Assembly: GCA_965262055.1 (NCBI GenBank)
Contig: CBDHEI010000002.1
Location: 1,860,001 to 1,924,000, forward strand
Reading direction: 5' to 3'
Length of the DNA stretch: 64,000 nucleotides
Source: G958296245 sp965262055
GTDB lineage: Bacteria; Chloroflexota; Dehalococcoidia; Lucifugimonadales; G958296245
Shown in pieces: positions 50,826 through 60,020 of the stretch. Numbering within the stretch: the first letter of the stretch is position 1; each line of letters opens with the position of its first letter. The notes under the pieces were generated by a model. It made no database searches and was not told the origin of the DNA. It was given only the letters and a program-made list of their open reading frames with translations. Made by a program: the position numbers and the translations under genes.

Positions 50826-51922
50826 CACGACCGGAAGCGAAGTTCTCATGGTTCGTGCCGATCGACGGCGACGGCGCCCACATAGGCACCGTCCGCGCCG
50901 AGCGCCCGCCGACGTTCGAGTACCTCAGTGAGGTCGTGCGCACCGCGGAGGACGAGGGCTTCTACTCGCTGCTCATCCCGACGCGGTTCGCCAATGGGCT
51001 GTTCGACGAGGGAGAGCCGCTGGCGGAAACCTGGACGACGGCCACGGCGCTCGCGGCGGTGACGAGCCGCATACGCTTCCTGATCGCCGTCCGCCCGGGC
51101 TTCATTTCGCCGGGCCTGTTCGCGCAGATGGCGGCCACCCTCGACCGCATAAGCGGCGGGCGCGTCGACATCAACGTAGTCCCCGGCGGCATCCAGGGCG
51201 ACTTTGAGCGACTGGGAGAGGCCAGCGACCACGCCCACCGTTACGCCAGGGCGGAGGAGTTCATAGCCGCCTGCCGCACGCTCTGGGAGTCGCCGGAGCC
51301 CAAGACCTTCGAGGGCGAGCACGTCAGGCTCAACGGGGCGCTCTGCTCGCCGGGGCCGGTCGGCGACGGGCCGAAGTTCTATCTTGGCGGCGCGTCGGAC
51401 GCCGCGCTGAAGCTGGCCGGCAGGCAGTCCGACGTCTATCTCGCCTGGATACTGCCGCGCGAAGTCCTGGGGCCGTTCTTCGACCGCGCTAGGGACGAGT
51501 TCGCCGAGGCCGGGCGCTCCCCTTCATTCGGACTCCGCACCCACCTCGTCGTCCGCGAGACCGAGTCCGAGGCATGGCAGGCTGCTGAAGATCTGCTGTC
51601 ACAGGCGGCGGACGCGGTCAAGCTGCAGCGGCAGGCCGTGTTCGCGGGCAGCGCCATGGTGGGCCAGCGCGCGCAGAGCCGGACCACCGTCGACCACCGA
51701 GTGGGCGAGCGCCTCTGGAACGGCATCTCCACGGTGCGCGTCAACTGCGGCACCGCCATCGTTGGCGACCCCGAACAGGTCGCCGAGGAGATCCTGGGCT
51801 ACTGGAGGCTCGGCATCGACGAGTTCATCCTGTCCGGCTTCCCGCACGTGGAGGAGTGCCGTCGCGTCGCGTCGGAAGTGGTCCCCAAGGTGAAGGCGCT
51901 CATCGCGGAGGAGCGGTCATAG
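50813..51922 (+). CDS. LLM-class flavin-dependent oxidoreductase (SsuD-like)
   Basis: The 369-residue protein has the bacterial luciferase barrel: EYLSEVVRTAEDEGFYSLLI, RIRFLIAVRPGFISPGLFAQ, MAATLDRISGGRVDINVVPG, GDPEQVAEEILGYWRLGIDE, FILSGFPHVEECRR. This is the alkanesulfonate monooxygenase type. It uses reduced flavin (FMN or F420) and O2 to cleave C-S or oxidise other substrates. It is between the enolase-like gene and the MATE gene. Confidence 0.88.
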   Translation: MESMTRPEAKFSWFVPIDGDGAHIGTVRAERPPTFEYLSEVVRTAEDEGFYSLLIPTRFANGLFDEGEPLAETWTTATALAAVTSRIRFLIAVRPGFISPGLFAQMAATLDRISGGRVDINVVPGGIQGDFERLGEASDHAHRYARAEEFIAACRTLWESPEPKTFEGEHVRLNGALCSPGPVGDGPKFYLGGASDAALKLAGRQSDVYLAWILPREVLGPFFDRARDEFAEAGRSPSFGLRTHLVVRETESEAWQAAEDLLSQAADAVKLQRQAVFAGSAMVGQRAQSRTTVDHRVGERLWNGISTVRVNCGTAIVGDPEQVAEEILGYWRLGIDEFILSGFPHVEECRRVASEVVPKVKALIAEERS

Positions 51923-53292
51923 CAAGTCGGGGGAGGACGCCCAGGGTCCACCGCGACCTGACGCGGGGCGGCATCCCCGGAAACCTGTGGTTCCTGGCGT
52001 GGCCCCAGCTGACCGAAGCCCTGCTCGGCGTCCTCGACCAGATCGCCGACCTGATTTGGGTGGGCAGGCTTGGATTCGAGGCCATCGCGGGCATGGGGAT
52101 GGTCCAGGGCATCGTCATGTCCGCCACGACCTTCAGGACCGGCCTGGAAGTGGCGGCCAGGGCCATGATATCGCGGGCCGTGGGCGCTGGCAGGACGGAG
52201 TACGCCAACCACGTGCTGCTCCAGTCTCTGACCGTCGCGGTCGCCTTCTCGGCCGTCGTGGTGGTACTGGGATGGACCCTTGCGGAGCCCGCGCTGCGCC
52301 TGTTCGGCCTCGGCGACGAGGTGGTCCGCCTGGCAGTCCCCTACATGCGTATCCAGCTCCTCACGATGACGGTGTGGGGCATCCACGGGATCACGGGTGG
52401 GACGCTGCAGGCGTCCGGCGACGTCATGACGCCGCTGAAGTCCGAGACGGTAAGCAGGGTAGCGCACCTCGTGCTGAGCCCGATACTCATCTTCGGCTGG
52501 TTTGGGATGCCGTCCCTGGAGCTGGCCGGGGCGTCCGCGGCCAGCCTGATCGCCCGCAGCGTCGGCCTCGGCATCAACCTGTACGGCCTCTCCAGCGGCT
52601 CGTCCAGGCTCCGGCTCAGGGTCCGGGACTACCGGTTCGACGGCCCGCTCGTCTGGCGTCTGCTCAGGATCGGTATGCCCGCCTCGGCGACCGACATTCA
52701 GCGCGGCCTGTCCCGGCTGGCGGTCATGGCGGTGGTGGCGCCGTTCGGGGCCACGGCGCTGGCCGCCTTCACGGTGGCGCGCCGGGCGGAGCTGGTCTCC
52801 TTCCAGGCCGGACGGGCCGTCGGACGGGCTGCCGGCGTCCTGGCGGGCCAGAACCTGGGAGCGGGCCATGCCGGGCGCGCCAGGGCCGCGGTCTGGTGGG
52901 GCGTCGCGTGCGCCGGGCTGATAAGCCTGGCCCTGACGGCGCTCGTGCTGAGCTTCCCGTCGCAGATCGCGTCGTTTATCAACTCCGACGCTGCGTTCGT
53001 CGAGACCGCCGCCCCGTGGCTCGCGGTAATCGGGCTCGGCTACTTCGCCATGGCGGGCGTCTTCGTCTTCGTGAACGCGCTAAACACGGCCGGTGAGACC
53101 GTCGTGCCAATGGTGGTCACCATAGCCCTGACCTGGGGCGTGGAGGTCCCCCTCGCCTTCGCGCTGTCCATGTTCACCCCCCTCGAACACATGGGCGTCC
53201 CATGGGCGATCGTAGCCGGCACGACCCTACGGTTCGCCGTCCTGGCCGCCTATTCGGCCAGCGGTAGGTGGCTACGCACGGGGGTCATCTAG
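51856..53292 (+). CDS. MATE-family efflux transporter
   Basis: The product has twelve hydrophobic segments and MATE signatures: FLAWPQLTEALLGVLDQIAD, GGTLQASGDVMTPL, RIGMPASATDIQRGLSRLAV, VLAGQNLGAGHAGRARAAVW. The start is unclear. GTG 51856 overlaps the upstream gene by 67 bases; the conserved part begins only near 51970, and no ATG, GTG or TTG with a good ribosome binding site lies between. A rare ATA at 51919 follows GGAGGAG. It exports cationic or other organic compounds by H+ or Na+ exchange. Confidence 0.8.
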   Translation: MPSRRVGSGPQGEGAHRGGAVIASRGRTPRVHRDLTRGGIPGNLWFLAWPQLTEALLGVLDQIADLIWVGRLGFEAIAGMGMVQGIVMSATTFRTGLEVAARAMISRAVGAGRTEYANHVLLQSLTVAVAFSAVVVVLGWTLAEPALRLFGLGDEVVRLAVPYMRIQLLTMTVWGIHGITGGTLQASGDVMTPLKSETVSRVAHLVLSPILIFGWFGMPSLELAGASAASLIARSVGLGINLYGLSSGSSRLRLRVRDYRFDGPLVWRLLRIGMPASATDIQRGLSRLAVMAVVAPFGATALAAFTVARRAELVSFQAGRAVGRAAGVLAGQNLGAGHAGRARAAVWWGVACAGLISLALTALVLSFPSQIASFINSDAAFVETAAPWLAVIGLGYFAMAGVFVFVNALNTAGETVVPMVVTIALTWGVEVPLAFALSMFTPLEHMGVPWAIVAGTTLRFAVLAAYSASGRWLRTGVI

Positions 53293-53676
53293 CGGATCGC
53301 TAAGGCACGGGCACACAAGAATGGAGGCCTCTTGCGGCCAGATTACGGACACTGCCTCAAGTGTTTGTGGAGTGTGATAGAGTCGAGTCAGCACCGCCCC
53401 CATCCCCATCAAAACAATTACCTTCCCGACATTTCGCCGCTACGCAGCTAAATATCCGTTTGATTACGCTGGGACCCGACGCGAACGAGGGCGGTACTAT
53501 GAAGTGGCCGTGTATTCAACCCTTCTTGACTCTCCATTCCCTGCTCGACCACGCAGAAACGCAGCGCGTTACTAGGTAACGGCCACAGTCACATCCACAC
53601 GGAATATCCACGGGTACTGTCCATTTCCCCTATGGATATATATATGCCGTATTGGGATTTCGGGAGGTAGGGTTCC
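53293..53676. other. Intergenic region without a recognisable gene
   Basis: About 380 bases, AT-richer towards the right. A 72-codon frame at 53361 has no ribosome binding site or domain. CGGGAGGTAG at 53661 recurs at 54431 on the other side of the next two genes. Confidence 0.55.
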
Positions 53677-54081
53677 TTAGCCATCGGAGGGTGGGTGCTC
53701 TCCACTACCTCGATACCTGTCTTGTGACTTAAGCACCTTGAGCACTTCCTCTGCAGTTACATCGCGCTGTTTCCTACATTGCCAAGCGTTCACCGTAAAA
53801 TATCCAGCGACAAGCATAGAGAATACTGCAAGTAAAGCAAACCCTATAAATGCCGTAATATCATCGGCTGCCCAATATCTAAGCGTTGGGACTAAAACCG
53901 TTATGGACGAAGCAGCAAACGGCCATGCGGTGGAATACCGAGGAGCTTTAGCCGCGTTTTCTAACCGCAATAACTGCAATCTAAGAGTATCAGACGGTAT
54001 GACAAGCGTTGCACCAGGATCAACAAATATGTACTTGTTGTCCTCGATTGGCCCTGGCTCAAAACGTAGAGGTCGATTCAT
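53677..54081 (-). CDS. Small membrane protein of unknown function
   Basis: The 134-residue product has a soluble N-terminal part with VDPGATLVIPSDTLRLQLLR, two hydrophobic segments (PFAASSITVLVPTL, AFIGFALLAVFSMLVAGYF) and a charged C-terminal helix (RDVTAEEVLKVLKSQDRYRG). It overlaps the upstream 112-codon gene by four bases. AT-rich composition suggests acquisition. I do not recognise the family. Confidence 0.55.
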   Translation of the reverse strand: MNRPLRFEPGPIEDNKYIFVDPGATLVIPSDTLRLQLLRLENAAKAPRYSTAWPFAASSITVLVPTLRYWAADDITAFIGFALLAVFSMLVAGYFTVNAWQCRKQRDVTAEEVLKVLKSQDRYRGSGEHPPSDG

Positions 54082-54416
54082 TGTACAGGTAGAGACTCCT
54101 CTAGTTTACTCGTTAGTTCAAATTCTTCCGCAAGACCAAGTGAGTATAGATTCATTAACATCGTATACCCACATGTCACACATAGGATTACGGCAGATGG
54201 CAATAGTTTCATTCTCCCATGCGGCGCAATCAACACATCCTTCGGATCATCTACTGCAATTATTTGAGCAACATACGGTTGCACTTGCCACTTTGTCTCA
54301 CCATGATGCTCACTGCCATCGCGCAAAGGACATTGAGCACCACCAACTCTATGATTTAGGGCATCAATAATGGCCTTATGTTGTTTCGTTGTTATAGGCA
54401 ACAGCTTTCCTCCCAC
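54078..54416 (-). CDS. Small unknown protein with a CxxCGY motif
   Basis: The 112-residue product ends with ILCVTCGYTMLMNLYSLGLA, a pattern I associate with small proteins annotated as hypothetical in many bacteria. The first half is polar (QHKAIIDALNHRVGGAQCPL). It is probably cytosolic with a zinc-knuckle-like element. It is the first gene of a two-gene unit with the small membrane protein. Confidence 0.55.
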   Translation of the reverse strand: MGGKLLPITTKQHKAIIDALNHRVGGAQCPLRDGSEHHGETKWQVQPYVAQIIAVDDPKDVLIAPHGRMKLLPSAVILCVTCGYTMLMNLYSLGLAEEFELTSKLEESLPVQ

Positions 54417-54519
54417 CGCAATACAAATATCGGGAGGTAGAGAAATACGGAGTATAACTCTCCCATTACATCATACCATGCCCGCAACCCGACCCAAGCG
54501 ATACCGACTGACGCCCCAT

Positions 54520-54696
54520 CTATTGGGACAGTGGCAACGGCTTGCAGACACCACAATTCCAGATCGGCACGCCTCGGGCGTCAGCCGCATCATAGGCCGC
54601 ACCGTTGCTGTAGGACTGCCCCCTGAGCGCGGCGTGGGCCGCGAGGGCGTCGCGGACTGCCTCAGGAACGCCTTCTATGGTTATCTGGACAGCCAT
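54520..54696 (-). pseudogene. Truncated FitA/VapB-like antitoxin relic
   Basis: The 58-codon frame begins MAVQITIEGVPEAVRDALAA, then HAALRGQS, the ribbon-helix-helix start of FitA-type antitoxins. After this the conserved C-terminal helix (normally MQEYLRAELERL or similar) is replaced by unrelated residues and a stop. No PIN-domain toxin is next to it. It is probably a relic whose partner was lost. Confidence 0.6.
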
Positions 54697-54733
54697 CACA
54701 AGTCCCCGGTAACAGTATTGGGCGGACCGCTAT

Positions 54734-55435
54734 ATGTTAACATCCCCCATGGCAACCGACCCTTCAGTCCCCACGGGTGCGCACAGCTCCGAAATGGAAA
54801 ATACCGCCCAGGAGGACACGCCCTCCACCGTGAATGAAACCTCGTCCGTCAGCGTCGATACCGGCGCCGGCGGGGATGTGGCGCCGGCTCGCGTCGTGTG
54901 GTACAGGGACTGGCTGCTGCCCGTCACCGTGCTGACCGTGCTGGTCCTCGACCAGGCCAGCAAGTACCTCGTCAAGTCCTACCTGCCACTGTACGACTCC
55001 TGGCCCGACAACGACTTCATTCGTATCACCCACAGCAGGAACACCGGCACGGCATTCAGCCTCTTCCAGGACCAGACCACCCTCCTGATAGTCGCCTCGC
55101 TGTTCGCGATCGGTTTCCTCATCTACTTCTACCGAACTCAGGCGCTGTCCAGCCGGCTGCTGCGGATCGCTATTGGCCTTCAGTTAGGCGGCGCGGTAGG
55201 CAACCTGATAGACCGCCTGCGCGATGGCGCGGTCGTCGATTTCATCAACCTCGGCTGGTGGCCCATATTCAATCTGGCCGACTCCTGCATAGTCACGGGC
55301 ATAACGGTCCTTCTAGTCACGATGGTCTTCAGCGGGGACGCGACCAAGAGGAAACCCGCGACGGATGCGGCCGAGCTGGACGAGCCAGGCTCCGGGCAGG
55401 GCGATGCCGCCGGCAACCAAGACCCTCCTGTTTGA
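54734..55435 (+). CDS. lspA: Lipoprotein signal peptidase (signal peptidase II)
   Basis: The 233-residue aspartyl protease has four membrane segments and the conserved boxes LVLDQASKYLV, RITHSRNTGTAFSLF, GGAVGNLIDRLRDGAVVDFI and FNLADSCIV; the catalytic Asp residues are in GNLIDRL and FNLADS. It cleaves lipoprotein signals before the lipidated Cys. The polar N-terminal extension of about 50 residues is unusual, so the true start may be ATG 54749 or 54794. It overlaps rluD by 32 bases. Confidence 0.93.
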   Translation: MLTSPMATDPSVPTGAHSSEMENTAQEDTPSTVNETSSVSVDTGAGGDVAPARVVWYRDWLLPVTVLTVLVLDQASKYLVKSYLPLYDSWPDNDFIRITHSRNTGTAFSLFQDQTTLLIVASLFAIGFLIYFYRTQALSSRLLRIAIGLQLGGAVGNLIDRLRDGAVVDFINLGWWPIFNLADSCIVTGITVLLVTMVFSGDATKRKPATDAAELDEPGSGQGDAAGNQDPPV

Positions 55436-56318
55436 GGCCCCTGCCGACGGGGGCCGCCTGGACGCCTTTCTCGCGGAGCGCTGCCCCGACATCTCCCGCT
55501 CGCGCCTCAAGCGGCTCATTGCCGAGGGCCTCGTAACCGTAGACGGCGAGCCGTCAAAGCCCGCGCAACAGGTACGCGCCGGTCAGCGCGTGGTGGTGGA
55601 GGCCCCGGAGCCGGAGCCCTACCGCCTCGGGGGCGCAGGCCTCCCACTCAACCTTGAGTACGAGGACGACGACCTGCTCGTAGTCGACAAGCTCGCGGGG
55701 CTCGTCGTGCACCCAGGCGCCGGCCACAGGGGCGACACGCTCGCCGACGCGCTCGCGGCGCTCGACCCCCGGCTGGACGGTGTTGGCGGCCCGCTGCGCG
55801 CGGGCATAGTGCACCGCCTGGACAAGGACACCTCGGGGCTGATCGTCGTGGCAAAGAACGAGGCAGCCCACGCCGGTCTGTCCGCCCAGTTCCAGGAGCG
55901 CGCTGTGACCAAGGCGTACACGGCGCTGGTCCACGGCAACGTTAGTCCCGCCGAGGCTGTGGTCGAGGCGCGGATCGGGCGCGACCCCGGAAACCGGCAG
56001 CGCATGGCGCTGGTGAGCTCCGGTCGGGAGGCCGTGACGCGCTACCGCGTGACCGCCCGGTACGACGGCTATTCGCTTCTCGATGTGCGCCCGACAACCG
56101 GAAGGACCCACCAGATACGCGTGCACCTGGCGGCGATTGGACACCCTGTAGCGGGCGACTCGACGTACGGCAGCGCCGAAGAGCGCCTGGACCGCCACTT
56201 CCTGCACGCCCACATGCTCGGCTTCAGCCAGCCCACCACCAACGAGCGCCTGGAGCTCCACTGCGAGCTCCCGCAGGACCTCCAAGACTTTCTGGACGCC
56301 CTGGCCCGGCTAGTCTAG
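55404..56318 (+). CDS. rluD: RluD-family 23S rRNA pseudouridine synthase
   Basis: The 304-residue protein has an S4 domain (RLDAFLAERCPDISRSRLKR) and the catalytic domain with Asp in GIVHRLDKDTSGLIVVAKN, YTALVHG and TTGRTHQIRVHL. It modifies uridines in 23S rRNA. ATG 55404 is used; upstream frame lies inside lspA. The lspA-rluD arrangement is common in bacteria. Confidence 0.93.
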   Translation: MPPATKTLLFEAPADGGRLDAFLAERCPDISRSRLKRLIAEGLVTVDGEPSKPAQQVRAGQRVVVEAPEPEPYRLGGAGLPLNLEYEDDDLLVVDKLAGLVVHPGAGHRGDTLADALAALDPRLDGVGGPLRAGIVHRLDKDTSGLIVVAKNEAAHAGLSAQFQERAVTKAYTALVHGNVSPAEAVVEARIGRDPGNRQRMALVSSGREAVTRYRVTARYDGYSLLDVRPTTGRTHQIRVHLAAIGHPVAGDSTYGSAEERLDRHFLHAHMLGFSQPTTNERLELHCELPQDLQDFLDALARLV

Positions 56319-56337
56319 GCTTGCTAGTCACTACGGC

Positions 56338-56366
56338 TTGACGTTGAGGGGCCTGCCTCGTATGGT
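56338..56366 (+). promoter_or_regulatory. Sigma-70-type promoter for the VOC gene
   Basis: TTGACG at 56338-56343, 17 bases, then TATGGT at 56361-56366; the VOC start is 33 bases downstream with GGAGG between. Confidence 0.5.
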
Positions 56367-56398
56367 GTCGCCCGGACTCAGACCACGGAGGATGCCCC

Positions 56399-56821
56399 AT
56401 GCCCGTACTCACTTACCTCAGCTTCGGCGGCAACTGCCGCGAAGCCCTCGACTTCTACCGCTCCGTCTTTGGCGGAGAGTACGTGAGAATTCAGACGTTC
56501 GGTGACGGCCCGCCGGATATGGGCGTTCCTGATTCGGACCGCGGCAAGATCATGCACGCAACCCTGACGGTTGGCGACGGGGTCATCATGGGCAGCGATA
56601 TGCCCTCCAACTTCGGCCCCCCGCCGGTCGTGGGCAACAACTTCTCGCTCACGTACCCCACGCAGAGCAGGGAGGAGACCGACGAGCTATTCGCCAAGAT
56701 GTCGGAGGGAGGCAAGGTGACGATGCCGCTCCAAGAGATGTTCTGGGGCGCCTACTTCGGCGCCTGCACGGACAGGTTCGGCATCAACTGGCAGTTCAAC
56801 TACGAGATGACCAGGGAGTAA
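56399..56821 (+). CDS. VOC-family (PhnB/glyoxalase-like) protein
   Basis: The 140-residue protein has the paired beta-alpha-beta-beta-beta units: LTYLSFGGNCREALDFYRSV, FGGEYV, IMHATLTVGDGVIMGSD, then MFWGAYFGACTDRFGINWQF. This is the PhnB/DUF1428-like group of the vicinal oxygen chelate superfamily. It may be an isomerase, dioxygenase or binding protein; the metal ligands are not all clear. It has its own promoter. Confidence 0.85.
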   Translation: MPVLTYLSFGGNCREALDFYRSVFGGEYVRIQTFGDGPPDMGVPDSDRGKIMHATLTVGDGVIMGSDMPSNFGPPPVVGNNFSLTYPTQSREETDELFAKMSEGGKVTMPLQEMFWGAYFGACTDRFGINWQFNYEMTRE

Positions 56822-56950
56822 TCCAGGCTGTCACGACGCTCGTCGGTATCGGGTGGCCCTGTGAACTAGTGGTCCAATATCTTTTGGATTGATGGGGTGC
56901 CGCTACTCCCATGTGTCCCGCGTTCCGCTTCCTGTATCGGCGCGGCAATC

Positions 56951-58033
56951 TTACGGACTCCATCGACATGAGTCACACGTGGGATTGCCGGTCATTGTCG
57001 CTTCTATAGGCTCGTCGCTGTTTTCCCTGTCTATGCCGCAGGCCGTAAATTTACCATCCGGGAAGCCCCTGTGGGTTAGGGATATCTGAGCCATATCGGT
57101 CACCACGTCGACCAGCGGCGGACGCGACCTGATTCCGGCTTGGACCGAAGGCGGGAGGCAACTGAGTCGATACTCTCTCAAGCGACGCCAAGCGAGAGCT
57201 GTCCGCACGCAGTTGTCGTGGTTCCACGCGAACAATGCGGGACCGGACGGTCTGTCCCATGCTGGCGCGCCGATGGGTTGGAGGAGCCTCTCGCCTTCGT
57301 TCCAGTCGTCGGCATTGAACGCGGCAGGAGCCTGGTCTAGGCGAACCGAAGTCGCCGTCTCTGGAGATCGTGCCTCCCCAGGCCTTAAGGTTCTGTTGGT
57401 CCAAACCATCGCCCAGAAGTCCGAGTCGGAGAACGACAGGAACAGGTCGAGCACATCGGCGTCCGGGCCGGGGATCCTGTCTCCAGGATCACCCAAAGCG
57501 AGCCCGCCGGGTGAGCTCCACTGCCCTCCCGACGTTCTGGCTGCGCACTCTATGCACACGGGGTAGTAGGGGTTCTCCCAATCCAAGAGCTCGTATGTGA
57601 ATTCCAGCGTGTGGTATGGCCGCTCGCAGGCGGAGCAAGTTGGAACGCTCCAATGTGACACGTTCTCCTCGTTCCGGTTCGTCCAGCAGAATGGCGAACA
57701 GTACCCCGTGAAGCCGTTATCGAGTGCGTCCAGCTCGATGTAGAACGCCCCAGCCAACTCGGACTGTGCTGCAAGGACCTGTTCGGAGGGCGGGTTCGTA
57801 TTTACGACCTCAACGACCGCGACGACTTTCCCTTGTCGATTCAAGGCCGCGACATCGGCCCTGAACTGTCCATGCTCGTGCTCGGTTACTACTTGTGAGA
57901 CACCTTCGGTGGGGAGTGGCGTCTCATACTTGCAAAACCGGCAGTTGAGCAGGGGCAGTCTGAAGTATTCCTGTGCGATTCTGTCCCTGACCGCGTTGTG
58001 TGCTGGGCGTTTCGCCCTTGACATTGGCATCAT
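56951..58033 (-). CDS. CoiA-like PD-(D/E)XK-type protein with Cys clusters
   Basis: The 360-residue product has LLNCRFCKYETPLP, then FRADVAALNRQGKVVAVVEVVNTNPPS. The D...ExV arrangement is like the nuclease-fold part of CoiA-type proteins. A four-Cys cluster (PTCSACERPYHTL and PVCIECAART) and a C-terminal CxxC (NPTCDSC) suggest zinc sites. It has no signal peptide. A role in DNA or nucleic-acid processing is likely but not shown. It stands alone on its strand, 97 bases from the next minus-strand gene. Confidence 0.55.
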   Translation of the reverse strand: MMPMSRAKRPAHNAVRDRIAQEYFRLPLLNCRFCKYETPLPTEGVSQVVTEHEHGQFRADVAALNRQGKVVAVVEVVNTNPPSEQVLAAQSELAGAFYIELDALDNGFTGYCSPFCWTNRNEENVSHWSVPTCSACERPYHTLEFTYELLDWENPYYPVCIECAARTSGGQWSSPGGLALGDPGDRIPGPDADVLDLFLSFSDSDFWAMVWTNRTLRPGEARSPETATSVRLDQAPAAFNADDWNEGERLLQPIGAPAWDRPSGPALFAWNHDNCVRTALAWRRLREYRLSCLPPSVQAGIRSRPPLVDVVTDMAQISLTHRGFPDGKFTACGIDRENSDEPIEATMTGNPTCDSCRWSP

Positions 58034-58129
58034 CCCCTTGCCGATGGAGTAAACGGACCTGGTGTCCCGTTCGCCTGGGACCGGTCCAGGGACGTCGCAT
58101 CGTCTTGTGAATCGAGGCGCTCTAGTCTG

Positions 58130-58357
58130 CTAGGCGCTGTCCTTGTCGCCGCTTGGCGCACGTGGGGTTTCCGCGGGCTCTTCGTCGACGAGGCTGCCCA
58201 GTTCTTCCTTTACCTTCCTGATCATCTCTGTCTTCTCGGCGATACGCTCGAATAGCTGGGACCGCGCGGCGGCGCCCTCGCCGATCAGGAAGGCCGCCGC
58301 CTCTGACCGGCTGTTGACGATCCCGGCCTCCGCCAGCTCGTCGAGCTTGGCCAAGCT
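58130..58357. repeat. Left copy of a 228-bp direct repeat encoding the RHH C-terminus
   Basis: From the SLAKLDEL codons to the stop this stretch matches 60021-60248 with few changes. Both copies end DKxxA then stop. It is the footprint of a domain duplication. Confidence 0.85.
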
Positions 58358-59899
58358 GTCCCTGCTGATCTGGATCCTCACAACGCTGTCTGCGGTATCG
58401 GGCTGGCCAGCGTCATCTTGCTTAACGTCGGCGGCCGTCGTCTCGTAAAGGCTCGATGCTTCCTCTTCGAGTTGTCCCACTGAGGGAAGAGTGATCCTAG
58501 GTCTCTTTCTGATGATGGCTTCGATCTTTGGCTCGAACTCTGTGCGTACGAACTTGCGGAGGTTGCCATCAACAGAGGCCTTACCTGTCTCCTTGAACAT
58601 GCGGCGCAACCACTTTGGCGTCGCGGTCCTCTTAACCTCCGACGCTATGTGTTCAACCTCGTCTTCCGTGACCATGTACTCGAACGCTAGTGCGTGAATC
58701 TCGTCTTGCAAAATCGTTAACAAACGCTTCGAGTCGTCGTCAACTATTCTGTTGGCAACTACCGTGGCTGCTGCAGAGCCTCCGACACCGCAGCCCAATG
58801 CACCAACAATGCCTCCGGCCACTCCACCGGCAGCCGTGCCCATGCCGGGGACTGCGCTTCCAATTGCAGCCCCCACAGCCGCACCCCCCATCCATCCCAC
58901 GGTGCCGGTCGCAACCCCAGTGGCATTCACTGTGACGTTCTTCGTGAGTTGCCGCCATGAGATAGAGCGGTCGAAAGCGGCCCTGTAGAAGTCGGGGGTA
59001 CTTGTTACTGCAACGGCGATTGTGCCTGTGACGACATTGCTGCGAAGGAGTTTCGAAAGGTGATTGACTGCCGCAGCGCCATAGACCGGCTTCCCCAGAG
59101 ATCCCGTAGCAATGCGGGTGACTGTTTCACGTCCGACGCGTGTTCCCGATATAGCCTTGACTCCACTGCGAGCCTGGACCACTCCGATGGCGGCGGCCCT
59201 TGTGCGCAACAACTGTGCGCTTACGACGCCTGTGATGAACGTGGTGCCGCCTGCCTTGATCGCGGACTCTAAGGCTGCCGTTGTCGCGTCTTGTGTGCTC
59301 TCGCCACGCCAGCGGCTCTGCGCGTAGCCCACCACGAACGAAATGGCGCAGACGTAAGTGCAGGTGACAGCTTGCGTCTTTGCGTCGAAGAGCAGGGAAT
59401 CGACATTCCCGGCGCGTGCGATGTTCCTCGCCTGCTTGTAGGTTACTGCGCCCCGCTGAACGATCTTCTCGGCATCTGCGGGATTCTCGCGTCCCGGCAC
59501 CTTGCCCTGCGCGATTCTCTTGCGCATGAAGCCTAGACACTCTTCGTACTGGTCCCTAGGAACTTCTAGGACTTGCCCTTCATAGCGGTAGTACCCGGAA
59601 CTGGGAGCGAATGCCGCCTCCACGGTTGCGGATGCGCTCTGAAAATATTTCGACTGGAGACGTATCCCATTGACAGTGCGATCTGCGCCGTTCGATTCAT
59701 TAGATGTGCCGACTACCTGAGCCGTCTTGCCTCTTAAGGTGTCAGCTAGATTGTTGGCGTCTTCCGCTGCGAAGCCATGTCCGCCCTTCGTGTGGTACTT
59801 GGATATCTGCGTCTTCTCAAGGGCCTGGGCTGTAAGAGGTGCGGACAGCGCATCGCTTGCTGTCCTCGTTTCATCGTCTTTGGATGTGTACCTGCCCAT
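58130..59899 (-). CDS. Large glycine-zipper protein with C-terminal ribbon-helix-helix domain
   Basis: The 589-residue product has an N-terminal part with KYHTKGGHGFAAEDANNLAD and GADRTVNGIRLQSKYFQSA, which belongs to a family I have seen only as uncharacterised. The middle (residues about 170-400) has membrane-like and Gly-rich zipper stretches (GGAAVGAAIGSAVPGMGTAA). The C-terminal 90 residues are a ribbon-helix-helix-like domain (VRIQISRDSLAKLDELAEAG, IVNSRSEAAAFLIGEGAAA) plus an acidic helix. That domain is nearly identical to the separate gene at 60021-60449. The fusion suggests the small protein and the large one can hetero-dimerise. Confidence 0.65.
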   Translation of the reverse strand: MGRYTSKDDETRTASDALSAPLTAQALEKTQISKYHTKGGHGFAAEDANNLADTLRGKTAQVVGTSNESNGADRTVNGIRLQSKYFQSASATVEAAFAPSSGYYRYEGQVLEVPRDQYEECLGFMRKRIAQGKVPGRENPADAEKIVQRGAVTYKQARNIARAGNVDSLLFDAKTQAVTCTYVCAISFVVGYAQSRWRGESTQDATTAALESAIKAGGTTFITGVVSAQLLRTRAAAIGVVQARSGVKAISGTRVGRETVTRIATGSLGKPVYGAAAVNHLSKLLRSNVVTGTIAVAVTSTPDFYRAAFDRSISWRQLTKNVTVNATGVATGTVGWMGGAAVGAAIGSAVPGMGTAAGGVAGGIVGALGCGVGGSAAATVVANRIVDDDSKRLLTILQDEIHALAFEYMVTEDEVEHIASEVKRTATPKWLRRMFKETGKASVDGNLRKFVRTEFEPKIEAIIRKRPRITLPSVGQLEEEASSLYETTAADVKQDDAGQPDTADSVVRIQISRDSLAKLDELAEAGIVNSRSEAAAFLIGEGAAARSQLFERIAEKTEMIRKVKEELGSLVDEEPAETPRAPSGDKDSA

Positions 59900-60020
59900 T
59901 TGTTTGTTGTCCGTATTGGGCGCCAGCAGTGTGGTAGGCTGAACCTTGCGCGTATGCCCGCTCGCGGTGAGAGTTGACTGCGGTGTTGGGCTGCCGCTTG
60001 GGTTGGAGGCTAGGGTTCCT

